This document shows positions 14,345-27,943 of a stretch of 64,000 nt of DNA, in pieces (the stretch's first letter is position 1; each line of letters begins with the position of its first letter). The stretch comes from Pyrocephalus nanus. Taxonomy: Eukaryota; Chordata; Aves; Passeriformes; Tyrannidae. Both the position numbers and the translations under genes were made by a program. The notes below the pieces were generated by a model. That model had not been told where the DNA came from. It ran no database searches and worked only from the letters and a program-made list of their open reading frames with translations. The stretch is taken from assembly GCA_038380795.1 (NCBI GenBank), contig CM076259.1, positions 62,205,938 to 62,269,937 on the forward strand, read 5' to 3'.

Positions 14345-14732
14345 GGGCAAGTAAGCTGAAGGCTATAATCTTATTTTTGATGCATGTATGGCAGTGCCCT
14401 GGTAGTATCAATTGGTTATTTAGGGCTCTTTCAGCATGCAGGCAGCACACATCCAATGTGCTAGTAAAAAGTTATAGTAGTGTTGTTAATCAGGCTGGTA
14501 CCAGCTTAGGAAACCTCTGTACTAACTTGATGTTTATATCCACAAATTTAGGCTTGCAAACAACAGAACCCTTAAATTAAAGTATAAGCAGATGAATCTT
14601 ATCTTTACTATTTATTCTGTCTGATACTAATTGCACTGAGGCTATGCAATTAGTCAATTAATAAAACCTAGCAGCACGGTAAGAACATGTACCTCAGTGA
14701 ATCTTCGTCCTGACACCTTCAGCTATTTATGG

Positions 14733-14862
14733 TCGTAGAGTCATAGAATGGTTTGGGTTGGAAGGGACACTAAAGATCATCTAGTTCCAACCCCACTATC
14801 ATGGGCAGGGACACCTTGCAATAGACCAACCAGGTTGCTCAAAGCCGCTTCCAACCTGGCCT
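14733..14862 (-). mobile_element. CR1 LINE, 5'-truncated 3' end fragment
   Basis: On the reverse strand this reads as the end of the CR1 3' untranslated region. The plus strand begins with the complement of the CR1 tail (tcatagaatggtttgggttgg), then the segment pairing with the conserved end of the family, and finally the 'ccaggttgctcaaag' block. Only about 130 bp remain, typical of severe 5' truncation by target-primed reverse transcription. No ORF2 is present and no target duplication is visible, as is usual for CR1. It looks like a moderately young avian subfamily, but I cannot assign it further. Confidence 0.93.
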
Positions 14863-17800
14863 ATTGTCCTTCATTTAAGGTCTGAATAGGAACATTTTGC
14901 TCTCTCCCCTGAGCAACTTGTTGGGGAGCTTTTTTCGCTGAAAGACTGTTTTCATAGTTCAAAGCATTCAGCGTGAGGAAACCCAGAAGTGGAGAGTTGC
15001 TACTAGCTTCTGTATGGCCCAGCCTACCTAGCACAACCAGTAGTGCTTTGCTGCAAACTGCAAGGGATTGCTCAGTTTACCTCACGATAGCTATCCAGTG
15101 GAAACTCCTGAAGAAGGAGTTTAGATGACACAGAACAGAGAGAGAGAAAAAAAAATTTGAACCCAAGCTAAAATAGGATGGAAGGTCCGGATGACAGTCC
15201 CCTTTGTGGAATGAAGTGATGCTGGCATTTGTAACAACTATCTAAGACTATAGCAGAGTTAATTGAGATTATACGACTGCAACCACTGAAGATTCACTTT
15301 CCACATCTCCCAAAGTGATCAGAAAATCTGATACTTCCCAAAAGTGCTACTGAAGTCACTCCTGCTTTTAGATTATACTGGCTACATTCTTCAAATTGAA
15401 GGGCTCTCATTTTAAATACGATTTTTTGGGGGCTGCCCAAAACATGAGTCATTTCTTCACAGACAGTTTTTCAAAAGCTGTTGACTCTATGTTAGCGGAT
15501 ACCTGTCTTTCTGCTAAATAAGCCAAGGATTCAGTTTACTGTACTAACTTTGCAGAGTAAATCACCCTCTGGCCCCTGAATGCAGCAACCTTTCCACTCT
15601 AGCCATGAAGTAATTGATGGAGTAGCACAGGAAAGCTTGCATTCTTGCTGTCTGGCAAAATAATAATAACAAAAAAATGTATCATTTCTTAATGGACTTA
15701 GGAGAGGTGAGTAATTTAAATCTGGTAAACATATGAGAGTAGCAGTCACCTTTTCCTTGGAGAGTAGAGAAAAAACACTGCTGTAAAAATTCATCTAAAT
15801 ATCCTCCTAACATGAAATGAAAAATTGTTTCTAATCCGTCTAAGAAACTATAACAAACACTTTTTGTTGCAGTACTACCCGGAGGGGTCCTGGTCAAGCT
15901 TCCACCAACAGAAATCAGCATGGAGTCTTTTCATTGACTCTAATGGGGTTTGTCATTTTGCTCAGTGATGATTTGAGAATAATGAGAAGCTGGTAACCAG
16001 CAGCTTCTATATCAATAAGGTAAATAAAATCCTTAACAGCTTTTAATGAATGCAAGAAAGAAAACTTAGGAAAAAAAATACATTATGAATTGCAAAAAAA
16101 AGGAGAAAAAGTTGCTAATTTTGCAGAACTCCATCACATGGTTACTTATGGGTAAAGACAATAAGCTTAAGAAATACGAACTCTGTCTTAGCCAGCTAAA
16201 GGACTTACCAAACCATAGGCAATTACTTTTAAAAAAAATGAAAGCACTGGGAAATGCCCAGAATGAGAGCATAAGCACACTAGTAACCCTCAAAAGAGCT
16301 AACATTCTTAGTAATTACCATTTTTCAAAGTACTTTAATCCAAAACTCAACAACCGATAAGGAAAATAATCTTTGAACATCTAGAAGACAATAAAATTAT
16401 GATCAATAACCTGCACTGTTTTGTCAAGACTAAATGTTGCCAGACAAACCATTTTTATAGCCTAGACTAATTAGTGGATGAAGAAAATGAGGTAAATGTT
16501 ATACTGAAGGTCAGAGTCTCAGCTGGAGAAAGGAAACATAACCATATTGACTTCATCATTCCTATTAAAGCAAGCTGAAGACCAGCATTTATACTTTAGA
16601 ACAGCATTTCTCTAAGTCTAATAAAGTTTTACCTGAAAAATTAAATCAGATTGTTTAAAAACATTTCAGATAACATGAAATCTGGGTAAATGTCCTCCAA
16701 ACTGAGCAATCTGGAATGCTTTTAGGTGTTGCAAAGATTGTTCCTAAAACGTATCTTATTTTATTTCCTGACTTTGTCAGTAATCCAGGGAAGGTCCAAA
16801 TTTTATTAATGCAGCCTGGTACGCGCTGTGAATATTTGGGGAAAGAAAAGAATAAAAAATAAGTGTTGAGTTAGAGAGAAAAGCTGGGGAATAATAAAAA
16901 TATTATATTTTTAGGGAAAGAAATTAAAAATATTAATATTAAGAAAAAGAAGAAACCTGACAGCAGTAGTGCCATTTTTCTTGCACAAAGATCTAAGCCC
17001 AATTTTGTTTTGTGTAGTTTTTTCATAAATTCTATGTCTGCTCTGTATGTGTTTCCATTTGAATTAAATTTGTTCAATGGAAACATTTTCCATTATTTTC
17101 CTCATATTATTATCTACTGAAAGAATTATTCAGTGTTGACATTACATAGTTACTGGCACATTTGTTAATATTCATAACAAAAAATATTTTAGTACGTGGA
17201 ATAAGAACAGTCTCATACAAACTACAAGACAAGAGGTAAAATCTAGATATGGACAATTAAGGAGAAAATGAAAGGGCAGTGACACAATTCTGGCCAGCCT
17301 GATAAGCAGTGATTTTGGTGGAAGCAATGTAGATCTGTTCCTTATTAACTCTCTTTTGAGGATATGCCTCTGGTCTCAGGACAATGTTGGTCAGAGGTAA
17401 CTCCCAAGATCAGTTTCTCCAACAATGTGCTGCATGTGCACTCTGCCATATCTTCGACATTACTTCAGCCTGGGGGTCTGCAGAGAAAAATCCAGATACA
17501 GTCATCATATCATGGTGATTTGATGCAGTCATACAGACTAAATCAGGTTACAAAGATCCTCCAGTTCAGCTCTCCCCAAAAAGCAGGAAAATGTAGAGCT
17601 ACATTAGGTTTCTCTAGGTCTTAGCAACACTATATGCAGGCCGACAAAGTAATGCAGGTGTAAAGGGTGCGGACTGTGCCATCTCTGACATTTCAGAGCA
17701 CTCTTGGTTTCCCAGGTAGATAGGAGTTTAGATTCCCAGGTGTTCCCATAAAACCAATGCTTTTTGATACAAAGAGGTTACTTTTTTGTCAGCACTGATA

Positions 17801-18589
17801 GGAACATCATAAGAAGTAACTGTTGTCGTTGTGCTGCAAGCATACCTAACCATAAACAAAGAAGGGAGAGCCAGCTTCACCTGTCTAGGTGTTTATGAGA
17901 AAATAATCAGAAATATTTGCTGCTGGAAACTCATGTGTTCAGACTTGCATATAGGTTATATGCAGTATTACTCTTCCCATGCTACAGTTTGTAGTGAGAA
18001 TGTGGGGTAATTATGAAAGTGAAATTTGGTTTTTCTGCAATGTGTGCAACATTTATTTAAAGTGAATTGTTCCAGGGAACATATTTGCCAAGAAACTCTT
18101 TCAGGAGATCATTTAAGGAAAATGAGCACCAAAGAATGGAAATTATGGGATTGAATTCACTTAATTCAAATGGAAAATGTCTTCATGGTTTCTACCCAGC
18201 AGGTAATGCATATGTTTATTGCATTATAGAAATTACAGAGCTAGTTAAATTATTTCACTATTTTTGACATTCTGAAGATCTTTCCACTCCTTATGATCTG
18301 AAATTGATACTTTTTCTGCTTATTTTTACAATGTATTTCCACAGCTTTTTGCCAGCATTTTTATGATATAATTTTAGAAATTTCGTGTTTACTAATAATC
18401 TATTTCTTCCTGAAAGTGGGGAACATAATGAAAGCAACAATGTTAAAAAACATTTTAAAAATACTGACATATGCAATTGCCAAAGTTTTAATAGGAAGTG
18501 CTGATACTGCTTGAAACATGCCCCCTTGTAAAAGTACAGGCCTTTTTTTCTACAACATAATGGCACAGGATTTGCTAAGAGCTATCATA
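14863..18589. other. Unique AT-rich sequence, no gene seen
   Basis: The block is especially AT-rich between about 16050 and 17220. Open frames are at most about 91 codons and unrecognised. I saw no transposon, exon or RNA gene. Confidence 0.6.
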
Positions 18590-19470
18590 AATCATAGAAT
18601 TGTGGAAAAAATTTAGGCTGGAGGGGATCTCTGGAGGTCTTGTAGTCCAGCCTCCGGCTCAAAGCAGGGCTAGCTTTGAAGTTAGATCAGGTTGCTCATT
18701 CTTGTCCAGTTGCATTTTGAGTACATCCAGGGATGGAGATGTTACAGTTTCTGTGGTCAACTTATGCCAGTGCTCAGCCACCATAACTGTAAAAATTTTT
18801 CCCTAATTTTGATCAGGGCCCAAACCAGGACACACTATTCCACATGTATGTTCACAAGTCCTGAGAAGAGAGGAATAACCACTTTATTCACACTGCTGCC
18901 CACACTTCTTCTAATACAGCTCAGTATGTGCTTAGCTCTCATTCCCACAAGGTCACAGTGTGAAGTCAGGTTCAGCAGGGTCCTTATCTGCAGAGCAGCT
19001 CCCCAGCTGCTTGGCCCCAGCCTGTGCTGACACAGGGGATAAACTCTATCCAGGTGCAGGGCTTTGCATTTGTCTCTGTACATTCCACGAAGCCTTTTCT
19101 GACCCATTTCTCCAGCTTGTCTGAGTCCTTAGGTAACATCCAGTGTATCAGCCACTCCTCCCAGCTTCGTGTCACCAAGAGACCTGCTGAGGGCTCATTA
19201 CCTTCCCCTGTCTGGATTACTGATATGTTCATCACTTGTTAATCCATGCTGGCTGTTTGCAGTTGCTGTCTTTCCATTCATGTGCAGTGAAATGACCTGC
19301 ATAAAGACTTGCTCCATAATTTTTCCAAGAACTGATGGAAGAGTGACTGTCTTTCAGCTGCCTGGATTCTCTTCCTCACTTGTATTAAAAACTACTTTTT
19401 TCTCTTGCTGCAGACACAAAGAGGCAGTCCTGCCTGAGGACATCTCTTCTCCATGGAGACATTTGGGGGG
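18590..19470 (-). mobile_element. CR1 LINE with ORF2 C-terminal remnant (pseudogene)
   Basis: This is a reverse-strand CR1 copy of about 880 bp. The 3' tail complement starts at 18590 (catagaattgtgg...), followed by the 3' untranslated region. Upstream, within the reverse-strand frame 18835-19107, is a decayed piece of the ORF2 C-terminal region with the CIRRSV and VIPLFSGLV blocks I associate with CR1 ORF2. The part towards 19470 matches the 'aatccatgctggctg' type of sequence of older CR1 subfamilies, but its outer boundary is soft. There is no intact reading frame. Divergence suggests it is older than the copies at 48.8 and 52.5 kb. It is non-functional: the catalytic endonuclease and polymerase segments are absent. 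Confidence 0.88.
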
Positions 19471-20623
19471 GAGGAATCACATGTTGTTGTGTAAATAATC
19501 AAGTCTGCCCTCTCCAATCTAAAAATATTCAGTTTCCTTGGGGGAACAAGGAGTTCATGGGGCACAGCTCTTCAAAGTCCCCAGACACTATTAATCATGA
19601 GCCGTTCCTTTCTTTTCCTGGTCCAGGCTTCTCTGTTTGCATGCAAACATATGCTCAGGTGTAGGCACAGGCTGAATTTTGGAGTTGTTTACGAGAGCCT
19701 AAACACGTCTGGCACCTTTGCACAGGACAAAGACCTTGTTCACTGAAGCAGACTGGGTAGACGAATGACTAAACATTCCTGCTAGGTCTGTTGATCAATG
19801 CCTTAAGCATGGCTATTCCTCAACACTTCATGGAAGCTTCAAGCCTGGGCCACATTTGAAGAAAAATCATAAAGACACAAGTGATGAGGTTGATAGGCTC
19901 TCACTCACTGTGAGGGAAGGAGATGGGCAGTTTCTCATTCCTCTCCAGTTCAGGAAGACGTGATGGGCTTGCTATGTTGAATGGAATTGAAGAAAAGGTT
20001 GTAGGATTAGTCAGGCTTTGCTTGTTCCATGTACTCACTATGAAGGAAATGCTAAAATAACAACTATTGGGTCTAGTAAAAGAAAACATGTTGTTTGCTT
20101 TCTCAGAGACTCTAGGTGACTTTAGGCAAAATCCGTGGAGAGGGGTTAGCAACCAGTTTATAAAAACGTTACAGCTCTAGCTGTATTCCATGCTTCCCTA
20201 TGGCTGAGCACACTCTCACAGCAGGTCTCAGCCAGTTTCATACATGAACCATTCAGATAACGAACATTTTATCTACCCAAATCAGAATTATAGTAACTCC
20301 TCTTTTCATTAAATGATCCTTCAGAAATGAAAGAGACTTTCACATCAGAGGGGTGTTTCTCTGTCATGACATCCTGTCTAGGCTCTGGGAACTCCTGTTT
20401 CCCTGTGAAAATGAAGGTGGATAAGTGCTTGCTTCTAACACCCTGCTGACGGCAGGGCTCAGCCTAGCAGCTCCCAGAGGAGCCTGAGTAGAAAGTGGCA
20501 TTACCTCATATGTCACTGTGATATTTTAAAAGGTTGCATAATTACTTTGACTGTTGCACTCGGACTGGGTGACAGGACTATGAAAACTGAAATGTGTTCC
20601 AGAAACTGGTTTTGTGTTTTTTT

Positions 20624-20625
<2 letters not shown>
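19471..20625. other. Unique sequence
   Basis: No repeat or exon is supported. The first bases may still be the far, unrecognisable part of the neighbouring CR1. A reverse open frame at 19901-20152 has no recognisable features. Confidence 0.55.
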
Positions 20626-20664
<39 letters not shown>

Positions 20665-20760
20665 GTGTGTGTGTGGGGGGGGGGGGTGTTTTGTTTTGTT
20701 TTTTTTCCCCTATTCTGTTTTTCTTTTTCTTTGTTTTTGGTTTTTTTTTTTTTTCCTTTT
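20626..20760. repeat. Homopolymer and low-complexity block (T38, GT, G12, T-rich)
   Basis: A run of 38 T at 20626-20663 is followed by a short GT alternation, a run of 12 G at 20675-20686, then TTTTG/TTTTC-type sequence including a run of 14 T at 20741-20754. Frames across it translate to Phe-rich or Lys-rich strings and are not genes. Exact run lengths are the kind of thing sequencing often gets wrong. Confidence 0.95.
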
Positions 20761-23700
20761 TCTTTCCTTGTAGTCTGGGGGTCTACAGCAACCTTAGCAG
20801 TTACTATGATGGGCCTCACCGATGGTGCCCAGCAGAGTGTGCATGTACATGGTAGGTGGGTATTTGGGTATTTTGGCACAAAGCAGCCATCTCCCAGCTG
20901 TGGTGCCACCGCAGGAGGAAAGACAAAGCCTTACTCAAAAATGCTGTGCATCTGAGGCCAGCTTCTACCAGATGCCCTTTTTGAGGCAATGCCTACCAAT
21001 CTCTCCCTGAGAAGGCACGTTTTGGAGGGCAATGATGCCTGCCCTGCCCCTGAGGATTGCAGTCTGTGGCTGGAGGGGCACAGGGACCTGGTCCTGCCTG
21101 TTCTTACAAGCTTGATACTTGCCTGAGACATGCAGCAGTCTCACTGAGTGATGGCCCCAAAATTAAGATATAATGAGGTTACCCTGTGAAAAGTAAAATC
21201 AGTTCAGTGCAAAGTAGATGTCCTTAACTTAAAAGGGAACAAGGAGAAAAAGAAGTCTTTTGTTACCTTCATAATAGATACTTACATTCAGTCTTTTGAC
21301 TGTGACCTGCATTATCTGATCAAGACTAAACTACTGAGAACCTCACAGGACTGTAGTTAAGATGAGCACACTTAGAAGCATGTGAGGATCTACTGAATGG
21401 TCTCAGCTTTTGCACAGATTTGCACAGGGCAGAGATGAAAAATGAGTTTCAAGAAAGGCGTTTCTCAAAGGCACACAGAAAGCCCTTTAAGTGTTGACTG
21501 CACTCCACACAGAAAAGAGACCACATTAAAAAGGCATTTAAACCCCTGAAAGTCTTTTAGACTTCTGACTTCAAAAGAGTTCTCTCACAGAACTATACCC
21601 ACAGTAGTTGCCTCCTGACCATATGGTCAGGCATGAGGGAAATTCAGCTGATTTCTCCCTCAGCTATACAGTGAAGCATGTTACAAAATGTGAAATTGGA
21701 AAATTACGATGGGTTTTAATTTTTTTATGCCAAACAAATGGATTCTTTTTTTTTCCGCTATATCTACTAGGAATGCAGATGGTGATGTATGAAATTAGTT
21801 TGGAAGCTAGATGTTAGTAGTTTTAAGTTTTAATTAGTTAGTAAGTTTGAGGGTTTTTTTAAGATGTGGTGACCAATTTGGCCTCCTTGGTGCTTTATCC
21901 AGAGTGAAGACAATTGGTCCTGGGGTAATTTGGAAATATCCAGTCTGTTTTGCCCAGACATATAAATAAAATGGAAATGGGACAAACGAAGGCAGCAAGG
22001 GTGGATTGGCTAAATAACATCAGGATTTTTAATTTGCCAAAATGAAGTTGAAAAAACCCAGAACTTTGGTGTAAAAGGTCACTGAAAATTTGTCACTTGG
22101 AGGTAAAAGCCAAGAAAATTAAATGCTAAACTCATAAAGTTGGCAGCAGCTTGGACATCTCTGAATTAAAAGGAACCCCTGGTTATTCCTCTGACGAGGT
22201 TGCGAGGAAATGTTGGATGTGTTGATGCAGACAGCTCTGCCAAATATGGTTCTGGCTAGGACCCTCCTTTGCATGATCATCCTCACCTCCTGGCAGTGCT
22301 CTCCTCCATGGAGCATCCTTAGCCTCTTACATGGGCAGGGGCTAGCAAAGTACTGGGAAAAACCGAGAGGAACCAACAACTGGTTAAGTCACTACTGTTC
22401 TCTGAAGGGGTAGAAAGCTTTAGTTCAAGCCAGGCCTTTTAATCAGAAAGGATACTTAGTTTGAAGAAACTGCAGCACCATCCACAAGGATACAGCAGAA
22501 ACACACCAGCACTGACTGATGGAGTTTTCTGGGATGTGAGTGCAGCTCCTCGAACCAGAGGAAGAAATCAAACCTACATCTTGCATTTTTTAGCTGTGGG
22601 CATTAATATTGTGTTATTGAATGGAAAGTTAACGAACACCAATGTATCTTTATTTATATTACTTTGATTATAAGTACCCAGAAACTTAAATATTTCAAAA
22701 AATTTGAAGGTCTTATGATCAAAAAGTGTCTAAACAAACTGTTTCTGACAGTTAAAAAACCCCAGTCTTCATTTGTTTTGATGAAAACAGTTTATTGAAT
22801 TTGGTCAAAGTTCACAGACTCATCAGCCAACCTTGAAATGGTGGGTGTTTTTAGTGCCTAGTGATTTTCAAAAAGAAATACACTGTCTTCTTCCCAGGAG
22901 GCATATAATTCATTTGGGAGTTCATGGTAGATTTTCCTTTATTCCTTTCTCTCCTTTCCAGGGGATTTGAGCTTCCCCAGGAGACGGGTTGATACCTTTT
23001 GCATTGCCTGTGATTTGGCTGTTCAAAGAGAGAGATTTCTAGCCTCCAGCTGTGGATAGGATCAGTAGACCTTCCTTTTTACTCTATCTCACTCAGAGCA
23101 GGGGGATGCTGTCAGCACTGGGGGGCTGCGAGCACAGAGGCCATAGTCCATGGGGCTCTGAAATCACGAGGGCTGCAGAATCATTGTCAAGTTGGTGTTC
23201 TGCCTGACTTTACATGCTGTGTTTGGGCAGATTTGAAAGCAGGCAAAGTGGATTTAGTTACCTGTGTTTGATTCACACCATCTTCAAGCACATTAGGGAA
23301 CTGACAGAACCAATCTGGATTCATGGCTCCTTGCCGGGGAAACATGCAAACTAGTTTTAGAGAATGGACTGAGAAAATGCAAGGTGAAGTTGCTCAGAGA
23401 CTCATCCCTCTTTGGGCTCCTTTAAAACTGTCCCCAATAGTTTGCTTAAATTAACCCCTTCTCCATGTAGCCCAGACTTTCTGTGTTGTCAGAGTGCTGA
23501 CGTAAATGCAGGAGGGTATTTTCCTGGGAGAGTTTGCAATGCTAGAGAATTCAAGACAGAGCAATGGTGAAAACAGCTTCCTGGGTCTCTTCCCTCAAGC
23601 TGAAGTGAAGCCCAGCCCAAGCCCAGCCCAGGCAAGGAGCTAGCAGAGGGAGGACATCATAAGCATAACATGGAGCACTGTGGGGTGCTGGAGAAAACAC

Positions 23701-26700
23701 CATCTCCTGATGCGGTATCTTCTCCACCTCCCAGTCCTGTTCCGTGTAAGACAAGGGCAGGGATCTTGCCAGTCACATGCTGAGCACCATATGTGAGCCT
23801 GGTTACATTCACTCAGAGTCATTCAGCTGTTGATTGCAGAAAGCCTCCCAGGAAAGCGGGTGGTTATCTTTAAAATGATCTTCATCTAGCAGAGCAAGGC
23901 TTCGGTTCAGTTTTGCCAATGTGGAATACTCCCATAAATTTAAATCATACCAGGATTTGATTGTGTGTTTAAATATATGTAGTGATCATTTAAGTCCTGT
24001 GCTAGCAGAGACCGTAACAGAGGCCAAGACAAGCTGACGTGTGAGCAGTCATGTTGTTCCCTATCCAGTCCAAGAACTGGAATCCTTCACAAAACCCTCC
24101 GTGTGTCAGTGATAAAAAGATGAATCTCTGATATAGCTGAAGATAACACTCTGATGGCCTACTGAACAATAGTGAATTAGTGGTTATGAAAAGACCCTAT
24201 AACAGGGTTGCTTGCAATGGCAATGAGTTGGATGTGGTACCCCAGAACACACCTTCCAGCTTGATTTTATTGTTTGCTGGTACTGACCTATGGGGAGATG
24301 TTCAGTGGGATTTGGGTCACTCTTTTGTTTATAGACAATCTCACCTATGCCTTGCTATATAATGCACTCCGTGTGTTGGAGCTACGCTTGACAAAAATAG
24401 GTCTAGATCATAGTATCTCTCTCTTTCTCATCAGACCAAATTGTCATGCCCTCATTTGTACTGACTGGATTAATAATCCCCCAAAAGTCAGTGCAGTTAC
24501 TTATGGAACAAGCATTGCTCAGTGCCCTGCCTTTGGCTACTTTGAGCATCCAGGAAACACTGCTGCAGCTCAGTGGTGGTGGTGTAGTGGTGATGCTGGT
24601 GCACTTTCCTGCCCAGCCCAAGGGCCCACCGGAGAAATCATGCTGGTGTTTACTAGGATGCCAGAGATTAACTACATAGCCAGGAATACTGATGAGACTT
24701 TGAATTTCTGCGGGCTGTGTAGTTCATACAATATTAATTAAAAGCTTAGATGGGAAAGTTTAGCAGTATAAGTCTAGTTTAAAAATTGAAATAGATGGAA
24801 TATCTGCAAATGGTATATCGGACTCTTATAACAGCTTTCAGAGTCCTTGTCCTTCCTTCAGGATAGCTGGTTATTGTTCCATGAACTTGATTTGTTAGCA
24901 TGTCTGCTGTCAAAAGGTCTGTTTCTTATTTTTGTTGCGTTATACCTTGAATGTGTCTTTTTTTGGCTACTTATGTTCTTGTTTCTGCACAGCAGCAGCC
25001 AAGCAGGGGCCCAATTCCTGGCCTCAGATTTATTCTCATTGCTTTGATGGCTCGAGTCTGGTGCAGCTTGTATCACAGAGCACCTGGATGGCTGATTGCA
25101 GACATTTGCTGGCACTGCAGTTTCAGCTGTGGAAACAATTTTGCTGGCAGTGGAAGCCCAGTTTTGCTGGGGAGGGGCCCAGTTTAAAGTGTGTGAAGCC
25201 TCATCAGAGCTCTGTTATCACAGCCACTGGAACTTTTTCCTCTCGCTCTCTCGGTCCACCTTCTCTCATCTCTCCAAATCTTACCTCTGCTTCTTCTCAA
25301 AGTTCCTAACGTATCTTTTCTGGCTTATTTTGCTCGAATCTCTCCCCTGATTTTTTTTCTTCACTCATTAGCTCTTCCTTCACTGTGTTTCTTCGCAGTG
25401 TCCTCCATTTTTTCTGTCCTTTCTCTGAATGTCTCGGAAGCCTCACGTTTTTCTCCTCGTGCCCACATTTTCATCTCTTCTCCAGAAGCTCCATAAATCA
25501 CAGCTCCATTAATGGAGCATATCCGTGGAAAATGCAGCTCTCTTGGTCCTCAGAGTGGCAGTGAGATGCAGATCCAGAGGGCATTGTTGGTGTTAATATT
25601 TTATTAACAAGTAATGCTGGGGACCCACAGTGCCAAGTGCTGTGTAGCTGGGCAGGAAGTGACACTGTAAGTCCTTACGTAAATGGATTACAGCCTCATG
25701 CTTACACATCAGCAACTGAGGCATATGGAAAATAAGGGTAAATTTAATAAACTGTTTAGACACGTAAAGCTGTGAATACTTTTTTTCTCCCCAGCCTGAC
25801 ATTCTCATGCACATTAAATGTCTAATTCCATTCAACCAATTGATTTTACTGGGGTATAGAAGTGACATCTATGTAAAAAACATATTAAAACTTGTTCTTG
25901 GTGTCTGGTTCAAAACCACTCAGAGAGTTCAAGATCATCCATTTCTCTCTAGAGTCTCATAGCAGGGAATGAAAATTCAGCAGAATTCAAGGCAAGGAGA
26001 GAGAACAGTGGGAGAAAAAATGAAACTTTATAATAGTCTGTGCTAACCATGCTGTATCTGACTTGTTCAAGGGTCTGGACTGAAAAGTCTCTTTTCCTGA
26101 GGCACAGCTAGAACTGAAAACTGTAGCAAGGTCCTCGTATTCTGTGATATTCCAGTGCAGCCTTCATCAAATGCTGTGTCAGCTTAACAGATAAATTGAG
26201 ATGGAAAACTGTAAAGATCTAAGCATGAATGTCATGATTTGCATTCTCCTCTTTTGTGTCACTAATGTTTAGACTTAAAGTTTAATGTCATCTCCTGCTT
26301 AGCAGGTTTCAATATGCCCCAGGCTTTTCTATCAATGTATGGTTGTATTGTTTCCCATGACTTGGAGATCAGTTGGTTCTTGGCCAAGGGATAAGCAAAC
26401 CTGGTAAGTCTGAGAGCAGTGAAATGGTTAATGTGATAATATTTAACTTGCCTGATTCTTCATATGCAGAGGTAACATGCTTGAGAGTGGAGCAGGGCAG
26501 TGTGATCTCCCTTAGCTGTCATTTTAAGATGCCTGCAGAATGAGGAAGGCTGTGTATCAGTTTACACTCAGCTTGGTAATCTTGCATGGGGCTTGTTTGT
26601 GTCTCTTGTGCTGAAGGCTGAATGTAAAATGAACATTGTTAGCCAAGAAAGCAAACATAAGGAACTATTTCCCAAGGCATTTTACTCTGTTTATTTAACG

Positions 26701-27870
26701 CCTCTGAACCTACTGGCCACTTCAGATAGCTCCATTTCCTGCTGGGTGAGTTTTTTCTAAAATGTTTATTCAGCTCCAGGAAATGATGATTTCCTGAATA
26801 TTCCAAAACTTCATATTTTTGTTGTATCCCCGTTTATTTAATAGTCTTACTTATCTTGCAAGTGTGCAAGGCACAGCAACACCTCTTGCAATGTAACTGT
26901 GAGGACAGAGTGAAGCTAGACATAGTACAACAGAAAACAGTTAAAGTGAAACTGAATCTGGTTTTGCTAATTTATACACTAGTGTATTTCCATTAGCATG
27001 AGCTGTTACTCCCTATTTATACTGGTCTTAATGAGTTCAGAAGTAGGCTTTTAAATTTATCCTGCTCTTTAAGTAAAAGTGCCTAAAAAATCAAGCCAGT
27101 GAAGGAGAATTAATTATCTTTACTATCGAGATTTTGTATTTCGCAGTTTACATTAATGTCTTTTACTTAAGCAGCAAACCAACAGAAGGGACTTTTCCTC
27201 ACTCTGCACTGGGACTGAAAATAAGCAATGCTTATTTTATGAGGTTGAAGTTAACCTGCAGCCAGCACTCTAGCCTGACATGAATTTCACTACAGAGAGT
27301 GAAATTTGTGCACAGTCTTAATGAAAAGGCCATATTACTTTATGTACAAAGAGGGGAACCAGAAGTAACTACTCTGAAATGAAAAGAGCTTCTTTAAAGT
27401 AAATTAACTGGGATTGGTCCCAAAGGAAGTTCAGGAATTACATAGCCTTGCCATTAACCCTGCACTGTGCCACATGCCCCATCATGCTTTTCTCTTCTCT
27501 GTTCATGTCCACTTGTTCTTAACCTTCTTCTTCTGACACTGCCAGCTGTGACTCCCTTTGGCTTTTTGCAGGCAGAGCAGATAGTTCACATCTCCACTGA
27601 GTCTGAAGAGAAAGGCAATGTAAGCATGATGCTTGCCCCATGCTTACCTGGAACTTTCACCCCCACAGAATCCATATCCTTCAAGGATCACCCTTTCTGA
27701 ATTTGTAAAGATTTTGAAGGAAGAGCAGACTGAAGATTAGACTTTCCTTTTCTCAGGCATCCTTTAATCCTTGTTAAGAAACCAGCCTCTTCACGTGAAT
27801 CCTTAGTTGCCACTCCTATGCTGCCTTTGGTGAGGTTGTTTTCCCTCACTTTTAAATATTCTTTTTAGAG
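20761..27870. other. Unique sequence, no gene seen
   Basis: The longest frame, 24274-24741 (+, 155 codons), starts at TTG, not ATG, and resembles nothing I know. The 25.0-25.3 kb part is locally richer in GC and has several overlapping frames but no convincing exon. No transposable element is recognisable. Confidence 0.55.
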
Positions 27871-27943
27871 TTTCTCTCCTTCCTTCCTTTATTCCTTTCT
27901 TTCTTCCTTCCTTCCTCCCTCCCTCCCCGCCCCCTTTCCTTTT
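27871..27943. repeat. (CTTC)/(CCCT) pyrimidine-rich tract
   Basis: An imperfect tetranucleotide tract of TTCC, CTTC and CCCT units over about 70 bp, almost free of purines on the plus strand. It can be read as a polypyrimidine tract, but no acceptable exon follows it. Confidence 0.85.

Noticed and set aside
20526..20955. Overlapping frames of 102-127 codons on both strands
   Set aside because: They consist mainly of Phe or Lys strings from the T38, T14 and mixed T/G homopolymers, so they are products of low complexity.
24274..24741. 155-codon forward frame
   Set aside because: It begins at TTG, has no recognisable domain and no exon-like borders; an overlapping second forward frame is equally open.
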